Shown: positions 1 through 7,311 of the stretch, in pieces | How positions within the stretch are numbered: the stretch's first letter is position 1 | Layout: every line of letters begins with the position of its first letter | DNA from: Hamiltosporidium magnivora | Lineage: Eukaryota > Microsporidia > Dubosqiidae | Length of the DNA: 11,168 bases | NCBI GenBank assembly: GCA_004325065.1 | Contig: PITI01000534.1 | Span: forward strand, 1-11,168 | Direction: 5' to 3' | Made by a program: the position numbers and the translations under genes | The notes under the pieces: model-generated | What the model saw: the letters and a program-made list of their open reading frames with translations, nothing else | Told to the model about the DNA's origin: nothing | Databases searched by the model: none

Positions 1-1681
1 TACCAACTTTTTTTCACCAAATCGCTATTTCATAAATAATAGATTTGTATGAAGAAGTCATTTTACTACACATCACAATATCACAAGAAAATATATTTTT
101 ACTTCTTTGAATTATCATATAAAGAAATAAATGTATTCATTGTTTTATATAGGCAAATAATTTATGTATTCATTGAAATTACAATGTGATTTTGTAATAT
201 GTTTCAATAAAGCATATAATCAAGACTATGATCTATAAAATCCTAGGTTGATTATATTCGCTTGTCTTTTCAGTTGTAGTTGGGTGCTCTACCATTAGGT
301 TTATTCATATTAAATAAAATTATCCTGAGAAACGAAATATATATTCAAAATAAAGGTATATTGCTATTTATATGTGATAAATAGAATATTATACTTCGCC
401 TATCAGGTCCTTAAATGTAATATAAGTCAATATAGGTCACAACATGAAGTTATCTGACAAATGAAGAAAAATTATTACACGTCTTGATTATCATTTAAAA
501 GGCTTCATTATAAAAAAACAATTGGAATAAAAGTTGAAACCAAATTTAAAATACGAAAATTTTTCTGAAATATAATTTTAAATTTACAAATATATTTTTG
601 ATAGCTATAATACAAGAATTATACTTATACATCAAAACTTTAAATGAATTGATTAGAATATATATAAGTTGTTATAAAACAAGTAATTGAAGAAAAATAT
701 TAAATATATGCATATATAACGATTAATATATATATGGATAAAAAAAATATACAAGATAAACGAAATTATACATGAAATTCAAAATAGACATCTTAAGGTT
801 TCTAGGCATGTGCGTGAACGTGGTTTTTAGTCAAAGAAAAGCAATCTAAAATACATTTAAAAAAGGATGAAAATCTCCGATAAATATTTCGGGAAAACAT
901 ACAACTGAATATTAACTATAGCACTTATAATTTTGATGATTTTAATTAAAAATAGTAAAAATAGTGAGAATAATTCATTTTCAACGATTTTACACATATT
1001 TGAAAAAAAAATAGAAATTAAATTAAAAAAATTCTTTTATGATTTTCATTTAATTTAATGAAATCATTTAAATATTGCTTTAATCATATTTTGGATAAGC
1101 ACATATTTAGTAAAAGAAATTAAAAAATATATTTTTTAATAAAGAAAGCAATTTTCTTATTTCAATTATTTAATTTAAGACAACATATTTAAATATATTA
1201 ATGGTATATAACTCGCATATTGCATTTTTACTAAATAAGAAGTTTATACAAACAAGATTACTTCAAGATTAGATTAAATAACAATTTGGATTTCGTTTTA
1301 TAGTGCACTAAGTAATAAAAGTCTTGAAATAAAACTCAGGGACGTCATTACTTCAGATGTAAAATGACAATTTATTCATGTAAAAAATAATGATGAACTC
1401 AATTTATGTCAAACCGGCTTTATCTTCGAATATAAAAAACGGCTAAAAGATATATTTTTATAAAAATGCTTTGGCTTATGCAAAATCATATTTTATGTAC
1501 ATTAAACATCAGGTGCTTCTTTCATCTAATAAATTGATACTTATTGAAATTTAAAAAAAATTTAAATTAAAAATGATTAATCATTTCCGGTAATTTTATA
1601 AATCAGGACATTTCAAAATGAAATCACAAATTTAATTTATCACTGTAAATATATAAATACAGAAATTTTGAGCACCTCTAA
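1..1681. other. AT-rich gene-free region
   Basis: No open frame of useful length is present on either strand, and no family is recognisable. The sequence is very AT-rich, with many A and T runs and short palindromes such as the near-perfect inverted repeat around 1041-1066 (arms gattttcatt / aatgaaatc) and atgattaatcat near 1573. The last 40 bases before the gene at 1682 contain a TATA-like stretch (about 1648-1659), but in DNA of this composition that is weak evidence for a promoter. I see no degraded coding sequence of the kind found from 3617 onward. Confidence 0.6.
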
Positions 1682-2584
1682 ATGAAATTCTATGTTCCTG
1701 CGTTGATGGTATTGTTTTTTCAATCATACGATGGTTTTTATGATAAATTCTTTCATTTAGGAAAAAATGATAAGATGAAGACAACAACAGATAAAGATCA
1801 TAAGGACAAAGTCGTTATTTTCGAAAGTAATAATAGAGCTTTTAACAAAGAAATATTCGAAGATATTTCTAATTCTAGAATAATATTAAAAGATTATATC
1901 AAAATATATTATTTAGAAGTAGAAAGCGATATTTTTTTAGAAACGCTTTATTCAAAAGTTGAAAATGCAATCACTGATAATAACTTGAACAACAACGGTT
2001 TTGAAATAGAGAAATATGAATTTACTATAATAAAGACAATATTTGATGAGATTTATAATTTATTTGAAAAAGATATAAATAGTATCGGCATAGAATATCG
2101 AGAAGAGTGTGAAGAAATAGTTTCCGAATTAAAAGAATTCTTAACAATGAAATTCAAAGCTAAAATGGATAAAAATCCTATCTCTTCATTAGTTAAGAAT
2201 AAACCAATAGGAAAAATAAGCATTGATTCTGATGAGATAAAGTTAAAGTTATCAGTTTATTTTAAAACATTTATTTTAAATTATCTGAAAAATTTGTTTA
2301 CATATTTTGGAAATTTTAAAACATTTGCTCAAGAAGTTATTCTAAAGAATCACAGCATAAGTTATTATTATAAAACCGGTGAATTTAAAAAGTTAAATTA
2401 CATCTTTACATGCTTAAAATATAAAACATTAGATATTGATACGCTTAGTATAAACTTTTTATTTAATTGTAATAATATGAATAGGTTAGAGGAAATCATA
2501 AAGGTAGCATATGCCGAAATATCGAATAATTGCAATGATTTGATGACAGAAAAAAGTCAAGTGGATTATATTCTGTTTTGTTAA
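1682..2584 (+). CDS. hypothetical protein with signal-peptide-like N-terminus (5' part of a possibly split gene)
   Basis: A 300-codon frame encoding a lysine-, asparagine-, isoleucine- and phenylalanine-rich protein of no family I recognise. The start is well supported: an in-frame TAA sits directly before the ATG. Residues 1-18 look like a secretion signal, with a Lys at position 2, a hydrophobic core (VPALMVLFF) and small or polar residues after it; the rest is hydrophilic, with long predicted-helical stretches and no further membrane segment. This fits a secreted or parasitophorous-surface protein of a parasite, but that is inference. The frame ends in TAA at 2582-2584. Four sense codons later, in the same frame, comes the ATG of the next open frame, so this is probably the first 60% of one ~500-codon gene. 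Codon use is strongly AT-biased, like the surrounding DNA, which argues against recent transfer. Confidence 0.7.
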   Translation: MKFYVPALMVLFFQSYDGFYDKFFHLGKNDKMKTTTDKDHKDKVVIFESNNRAFNKEIFEDISNSRIILKDYIKIYYLEVESDIFLETLYSKVENAITDNNLNNNGFEIEKYEFTIIKTIFDEIYNLFEKDINSIGIEYREECEEIVSELKEFLTMKFKAKMDKNPISSLVKNKPIGKISIDSDEIKLKLSVYFKTFILNYLKNLFTYFGNFKTFAQEVILKNHSISYYYKTGEFKKLNYIFTCLKYKTLDIDTLSINFLFNCNNMNRLEEIIKVAYAEISNNCNDLMTEKSQVDYILFC

Positions 2585-2596
2585 ACGGATAAGATA

Positions 2597-3181
2597 ATGA
2601 ATTCGAAAGTAGATTTTTCAAAAAATTTTAAAAATATTGAAACGAAATTTCTAACACTAGATAAAAAAACATTTCCTTTGACAAAAAAGACTATAAAAAT
2701 GTATAAGATGCTTGACATGGTTTTAATTTTAGATTTAGAAAGCATCTTCCTCGAATTTTTCGGAAAAACTTATGAGATTATACATTTAATCGGAAATAGA
2801 AAAATATTTCACTTCAAAAAACCGTTTCAGTCTCTAGAAAATACAGACTTAAGTAAATTTAACTGTTTCAAGCAACAAGAAAAAAAACAAATTTTTAAAA
2901 TATTCAACAAAACAATATTAAAAACAATAAGAGAGGTTTATTTCAAAACAGTAAGAATTTCTATCAACGTTTTTATTGATAAATCTGACTCCTTCTTGTC
3001 CATATATTCTAAAGATTTTTATTACAGTAATGCAGGATCAAATTATTCAGACAGCCAGAAACAAATCGTTAGATTTTTATTATCCAACAATTTTTTCAAT
3101 GGTGAATTTTTGCGCCTAACCAAAGAATATCTAAATTTTTCTAATAAATCCAATATATTCGTTTATGAGTTAGAAACATAA
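2597..3181 (+). CDS. hypothetical protein, probable 3' continuation of the preceding frame
   Basis: A 194-codon frame, Lys/Phe/Asn/Ser-rich, with no recognised domain. It has no signal peptide and no convincing membrane segment, although residues about 38-56 are locally hydrophobic (MLDMVLILDLESIFLEFF). Its first codon follows the upstream TAA by only 12 bases and is in the same frame as the upstream gene. The codons between (ACG GAT AAG ATA) are all sense, so one changed base would fuse the two into a single protein of about 500 residues. I prefer that reading to two tandem genes because no independent leader or spacer separates them and the composition is the same in both. It ends in TAA at 3179-3181, followed by an AATAAA-containing AT stretch that could serve as a polyadenylation signal. 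Confidence 0.55.
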   Translation: MNSKVDFSKNFKNIETKFLTLDKKTFPLTKKTIKMYKMLDMVLILDLESIFLEFFGKTYEIIHLIGNRKIFHFKKPFQSLENTDLSKFNCFKQQEKKQIFKIFNKTILKTIREVYFKTVRISINVFIDKSDSFLSIYSKDFYYSNAGSNYSDSQKQIVRFLLSNNFFNGEFLRLTKEYLNFSNKSNIFVYELET

Positions 3182-3401
3182 TCAATAAATAAAATAATGT
3201 CTAAGAAATCTATTTTTATTATAAAAACTTGTTTACATTTATAGATATACATTAAATTAGCTAATAAACACGTTATTTAAAATAACTAGTTAGTTCTTTT
3301 CAAATAGTAAAACAATTTAATGTAATTTTGGGTATTATTTATATTTTGTAAATTTAGACGTAAAGTAAATTTATATTTTATAATTTTTTATAATTTATTC
3401 T
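3182..3401. other. AT-rich spacer
   Basis: No coding potential or recognisable element is visible between the stop of the upstream frame and the abrupt rise in GC at about 3402. It contains AATAAA-like words near 3185 that may mark the 3' end of the upstream transcript. Confidence 0.5.
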
Positions 3402-3575
3402 GAAGGGCCGGGCACGATCTACGATTGGTGAACTCAGTATCGTTCGTTCGAAGATTTGCGCGAGGCTGACAACCAAATCATTCAAAAGAAATTGTCGTTG
3501 GATCACCTATAACTTAACGAAGCCATGATTCGTCGTCGGATTGTGTTCCAGCCATAGGAAAGAGCGAGCTATTAA
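3402..3575. other. isolated GC-richer block, possible gene or repeat fragment
   Basis: About 170 bases at roughly 47% GC (28 of 60 in 3421-3480), against a background nearer 20%. Both edges are sharp. On the plus strand one frame reads as plausible protein with three stops, including the pieces READNQIIQKKLSLDHL and LNEAMIRRRIVFQP. The minus strand has a different frame with a 30-codon open stretch, so strand and coding status are unsettled. I do not recognise it as rRNA, tRNA or a known transposase. It sits just outside the 3' end of the retrotransposon and has no counterpart beside the second copy at 10898, so it is more likely flanking DNA or another mobile-element remnant than part of that element. 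Confidence 0.45.
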
Positions 3576-3576
3576 A

Positions 3577-3618
3577 TAATAATAATTTTTAATAATAGAT
3601 TCCAGTAAATTATTATTA
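3577..3618. repeat. 12-bp perfect inverted repeat with 18-base loop
   Basis: The arm taataataattt at 3577-3588 is the exact reverse complement of aaattattatta at 3607-3618, separated by 3589-3606. It could form a hairpin exactly between the GC-rich block and the 3' terminus of the retrotransposon. It is AT-only, so chance formation is possible, and the second element copy lacks it. Confidence 0.5.
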
Positions 3619-3900
3619 AATAAATTTCTGGGCTAAAATGCTTTTCTAAATTTTATACATTTCTTCTACCTCGTGTACCAGCATATTTCCTTATTTTAAA
3701 TCCGACTCTTCATTTATGTTAATTGTCAGTTTCTTCTTCTGAAATTAGGGGTGTAATATTTTTTGTTTTTAAATGTTTGACACCATATTTGTCATTATTC
3801 GCTTCTTTTAGAGAGGGTGCTGGTTTCTTGTACATCTCGGTACTCTTAATAATGCTCTCTCCCAGCTCTCGTCAGAATTTTGTCCCGACTCAAGTCCTCT
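3617..3900 (-). pseudogene. retrotransposon C-terminal tail and 3' end, copy A
   Basis: After the endonuclease the reading moves by one frame shift into an acidic/basic tail (IIKSTEMYKKPAPSLKEANN, then KTKNITPLISEEETDN and a stop). This tail and the following 100 bases align with the right edge of the window (10898-11168), with shared blocks such as aaatccgactcttcatttatgtta and ttcttctacctc. Relative to that copy, this one lacks 14 bases within the segment around 3719-3750, which changes the frame in which the last acidic residues are read. Confidence 0.75.
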
Positions 3901-3919
3901 TCGTGATCAAAGATAATTG

Positions 3920-4270
3920 TTTCTATTGTCTTCTTAAGCACGATTAACGGAAGGTATGCCTATTTTTTCATGGTTATTTGTATTCTTTGAACATATGTCT
4001 CATTTTATTTTGTCACAATACCGCCACAGGTCACTACATAAGGGATTATCTCGAAACTAAATCTATAAATAAGACCCAACTCATTGGCTAAAAAGTCATA
4101 GTTCCTAAGTTTTTCAGGTTCAGCTATTTGAAGTGAATTTTGGGAATCGATTCCTACTTCAAATAGTGTTATATTCTTCTTCTTATCTAAAATAAATATT
4201 TCGGTTCTGTTATTACGAATTTTAACATTAGTTTTTATCCTGCCGTCCTATCTTATCTCTGTATACAGGT
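3920..4270 (-). pseudogene. retrotransposon restriction-like endonuclease domain (remnant)
   Basis: One frame runs almost uninterrupted from about 4480 to 3900, with stops only near 4457-4250 and at two points around 3970-4005. It contains NNRTEIFILDKKKNITLFEVGI (part around 4155-4210), then EPEKLRNYDFLANELGLIY and FEIIPYVVTCGGIVTK. The pattern R-x-(D/E)...(about 12 residues)...E-V-G followed by an E-x-EK-R-YD-LANEL stretch is the PD-(D/E)xK-like nuclease of this element class. The usual Pro-Asp is Thr-Glu here, so the first acidic ligand position is altered. An active enzyme would nick the target DNA to prime reverse transcription. Confidence 0.7.
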
Positions 4271-4319
4271 TATCAAGCTTTCTTGACCTAAGAGGCTTTA
4301 ATTTGTTTTGAAGAAACAA

Positions 4320-4600
4320 ATTTATATTTTTCAGCAATAGTAAATTTATATGTCTTACCACTTCATTGTGGCGACAGGTATGGTCATAGCCTAGGATTTC
4401 GGAACATCAAGTTGCTAGATGTTCTTCAGTTTTACCAGACTTAGCGCAGTGTAAAATCACATCATCTGCTCCAAAATACATTTCTATCCTGGATATACAA
4501 GAACACTGCTTCATCCGACGGCTGAATTTTCGCTTTATTTAGTCACCTTGAAGAGTCACGAATACTCACAATCTCATTTTTTCTTGCATTATATAACTTT
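4320..4600 (-). pseudogene. retrotransposon zinc-knuckle region (remnant)
   Basis: The frame carries SSR-LNKAKIQPSDEAVF and then, after a one-base shift near 4470, GADDVILHCAKSGKTEEHLA, a stop, and a Cys. The C...H....C spacing followed by DHTCRHNEVVRHI resembles the CCHC-type knuckle that separates RT from the endonuclease in RLE-bearing LINEs. The stop (TGA) falls just before the last Cys of the knuckle. The GADD letters at 4460-4475 are not the RT active site; that lies at 5298-5303. Confidence 0.65.
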
Positions 4601-4799
4601 GAGTTAAGTTTTTGTTTTTATTCCGTTTTATAGTATTGCAAGTTGAACATTCTCTAAAAATCCTTCTAAATGACATCTCCTTCCTACCTATACTTTATTT
4701 TATAGAAAATTTTTATTGGTGCAAGGTGGGTTTTATTGGGATTCTCCAACTTGGGGATTGCTGCTCTTCAAGTTGATATTTCTAAACTTTTTTCCAGAC

Positions 4800-6060
4800 A
4801 ATCCAAGAGTTGTCTAAGCATATGTTCGATTCGAAAATTAGCTTATGAAACTCTTACAAGTCCTCTTATAGGGAGGTATAATTACTCTTTGCATCCTTAG
4901 GGAAGATATATCTAATTCTTTAAAAACACCGCACGCACGCATATTCTAACCTAGAGAAGTCAGCCGATTTAATTCGAAGTACTTCTATATTATAGTTAAA
5001 AAATTGCAGAAAATCATTTTTTAGGTCTAATTTAGCGTGACGAAGTCTTTAAGTCCTTGGTATCACCTTGCTCTGTACTTTATCAAATAAGCTACGTGTT
5101 CGATTACATCTGGTATTTTCTATAAAGTCAAGATATTCATGAGGATCGAAACCTTCTAGAACATTCGCAGTATCCATGCACATGTATCATTTGTGACTGG
5201 CTCCTTCTTATAGATTTTTAATCCAATAGCCTTTCAAAATCTTTTAGCCTCGCTTGTCATAGCTACTAATGTACAACCTCTGTACAAAAATTGTAAGATC
5301 ATCATATAGCAGTGATCACTTTCTGAGAAAGAAATCAAATCATTTTGTTTTCGACTGTTTTGTGCATTTTTCATTGAGCTTTAAACATACCCAATTTATA
5401 TGAAACATAAAGAACAAGTGTGAAAAACTATCGCTTGCTAAATTCCTCTTTAAATCTTCTTGCTCATGATTTTGTTAGCCCCTATTATTTATTAATAATC
5501 TATTTTGACACAATACCTTAATAAATTGCAAGATCCAATCTGATAAAAAGGTTTTCCATGCATTAAAATTAATAAACATGATCTTTTAGATCATAAGCTT
5601 TTTTGAAATCAATCTAAGGTTATTAAGATTGTTTCGGAACTATTTATTCAAGGCTGTATTTGCTAAAGCCTAACTTTTTGGTACTTTCACCTCTTCTAAC
5701 ATTCTCAAATATTTTTCTAGCCAGAAACCTTCGCTTTTTCACTTCAAGTTAAACGACTTTCGTCACACACTTTGTCATTAACGAATAGAAGTTGGACATA
5801 CAGAAGATTGGTCTATTCAGAGCCTCTTCATGCGATTCCTTTCGTATAAAATACGTAAGCTGGCAGCAAAACCAATCAGCTTGGGAGGTACCTTCTAAAT
5901 ATATGAGTTTCACAGTATCATAAAGATATTTTTGAAAAGTTGTAAGTTTCTTGATGAAAGAATTGTAAATACCAAGAATTCCAGTAGCTTGCTAATTAGT
6001 AAGCCAATTAATCATACTTACAAATTCATAAGTGAAGAAAACATGGCCGAATAATTATCT
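4800..6060 (-). pseudogene. retrotransposon reverse transcriptase domain (remnant)
   Basis: RT landmarks appear in the right order. An RPI-FCMSN-Y---TK-V block (5770-5817) corresponds to the finger region of LINE RTs. Motif A is preserved as IDFKKAYD (5590-5613), which keeps the catalytic Asp. Motif C reads LLYDDLTIF with the two catalytic Asp codons at 5298-5303; the residue normally between Tyr and the Asp pair is missing, consistent with a 3-base deletion. The thumb follows with HEYLDFIENTR (5106-5141) and a recognisable helix-rich segment containing IKSADFSRLEYA. The part between motifs A and C is decayed. Many in-frame stops and at least one frame change between motif A (first frame) and motif C (another) mean no functional enzyme could be made. 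In an active copy this domain would copy the element RNA at a nicked target. Confidence 0.8.
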
Positions 6061-7153
6061 GATACAAATGGAATCAAATAATAATCACATATGATGTCTG
6101 ATCATTATTGTTCCTCGTTGTAGACCAAAAACACACAATTTCATCACGACTAACTACATGCTCAGATTCAACACGCTCAGATAAACCTTGAGAATATCGA
6201 CCTCAGAAAAGCTGAAAAATATGATTCTCTCCTCAGAATTGTTCCTTAATTTCGTACATCGTAATCTTTTTTCTCGTACACATTCAAAGACTATTTCGTT
6301 TAAACAGAAACCTCAGAAAAATCAGTTACACTGCTGAAGTTTAAATTATAGTCTCGTATGATTAGGGTTAGCCTTTTCGTTTTTCATGCAGTTAATTTTT
6401 CCTGTCTAAAAGGCCTCTCCAATAGATCTTTAAATGGTGCTAATTTAGAAATTTTACTTTCTATATTTCTCTTCCAAGCGGATCTATGCTTCTCTTTACG
6501 TATTGCTTCGTCATAACATACCTGTGCAGCTTGCATGATATACGCATCGTCTATAATTGCCTCTGGTACATGAGCCCTAGCATACACCCTGACATCTTGA
6601 TTAATGAGATTCAAAACTTTGCTATCTACCTATTCTTTTAGATGCTTTCTAGTTCGTACCGCCGCCTTTCTAATTTCCTTCCCCGAGGTTTCATTTATTT
6701 TATTCAACAAGTTATCTCTCGGATATATGTATTCAGTGGCGTCGATATGAAGCATTTATTAGTGATAAAGTAGCGATTCTAGGTCGCTCTCCATCTCCTT
6801 TGATTTTTCGTCCTTTCTCTATCTCACTCTGTGCAATTTTTTTCACATTTCACAGTTACAGCGCAACTGAATTTCTTGTTATATTACCTGGGAAGCTCTG
6901 TATGGCCCTTTCTGGTATTCTTTCAAACCTTGTCTGTACTGCAAAAAGACAATTCGAAACCATTCCTTCGAGGTAACTGTTGGGGAATCGAATATCGATT
7001 GAAATGCTATTAGCCTGTTATTTTCAGAAGCAGCTAGATTACAGGAGTATTAATGTTGTATGATGGCTCGCACGCAGAGACTTCAACCGAAGAGGGAAGT
7101 GATGTATTGTGCGAAATATAAGGTGCAAGTCCACTATTTTGCATTTTACGCAT
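6060..7153 (-). pseudogene. retrotransposon N-terminal region (remnant)
   Basis: This is the part of the element's polyprotein before the RT core. Readable stretches are SYLEGMVSNCLFAVQTRFER at about 6900-6980, AQSEIEKGRKIKGDGERPR near 6770-6850, and a 75-codon open piece at 6384-6614 (NLINQDVRVYARAHVPEA... through HRSAWKRNIESK). That piece is basic and helical, and its style matches the pre-RT segment of RLE-type elements. Between 6060 and 6380 the text is badly decayed, with more than ten stops. The true start cannot be fixed: an ATG at 7151-7153 opens a short serine/proline-rich frame, but a different frame of the same bases gives a CxxC pair (see findings). The 6384-6614 frame is only a surviving fragment, not an independent gene. 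Confidence 0.7.
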
Positions 7154-7200
7154 GATTGGCCTGGTGGTGGATGTTGATTGTTAGTTATGGAGAAATAAGG

Positions 7201-7311
7201 CCATATATAATTTAGAAAAATAATTAAATTAATATTAAATAAGGATCAAACAATTTTAAAATATATAGAAAAATATAAAATATTAAAAGCACATTTTTTA
7301 TAGAGTTTATT
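7201..7311. other. AT-rich spacer between retrotransposon and aminopeptidase remnant
   Basis: A very AT-rich stretch downstream of the aminopeptidase stop, with A-rich words on the minus strand that could include its old polyadenylation signal. It contains tattaaataa (7233-7242), which also occurs at 3614-3623 at the other end of the retrotransposon, a weak target-site-duplication candidate. Confidence 0.4.

Larger units (their letters stand above)
3617..7200 (-). mobile_element. degenerate non-LTR retrotransposon with RT and restriction-like endonuclease
   Basis: The minus strand encodes, in order, an N-terminal region, a reverse transcriptase, a Cys/His zinc knuckle, a restriction-like endonuclease and an acidic C-terminal tail. 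This is the single-ORF plan of the R2-like (RLE-bearing) LINE group, and the text resembles elements I know from microsporidian genomes. The reading switches frame several times and carries many stops, so the copy is dead. Length is about 3.55 kb, close to complete for this type. The 5' edge (right side) is placed near 7200, where base composition falls back to AT-rich. The 3' edge (left side) is placed near 3617, because similarity to the second copy at 10898 starts there. It lies in the same orientation as the broken aminopeptidase and starts about 110 bases beyond that gene's stop. No poly(A) tail is evident. Confidence 0.85.

Noticed and set aside
250..305. tRNA-like D-arm on the minus strand (taatggtagagcaccc)
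   Set aside because: The 5' D-stem half, anticodon stem, T-arm and acceptor pairing do not form; only one arm-like word matches.
3723..3947. 74-codon plus-strand open frame
   Set aside because: It lies antisense to the conserved tail of the retrotransposon, where the minus strand shows homology to the second copy.
4455..4485. GADD taken as the catalytic motif of the reverse transcriptase
   Set aside because: It lies downstream of the thumb and inside the zinc-knuckle context; the true motif C (LLYDD) is at 5298-5306, in the right order after motif A.
6831..7013. 60-codon plus-strand open frame
   Set aside because: It is antisense to readable N-terminal retrotransposon sequence.
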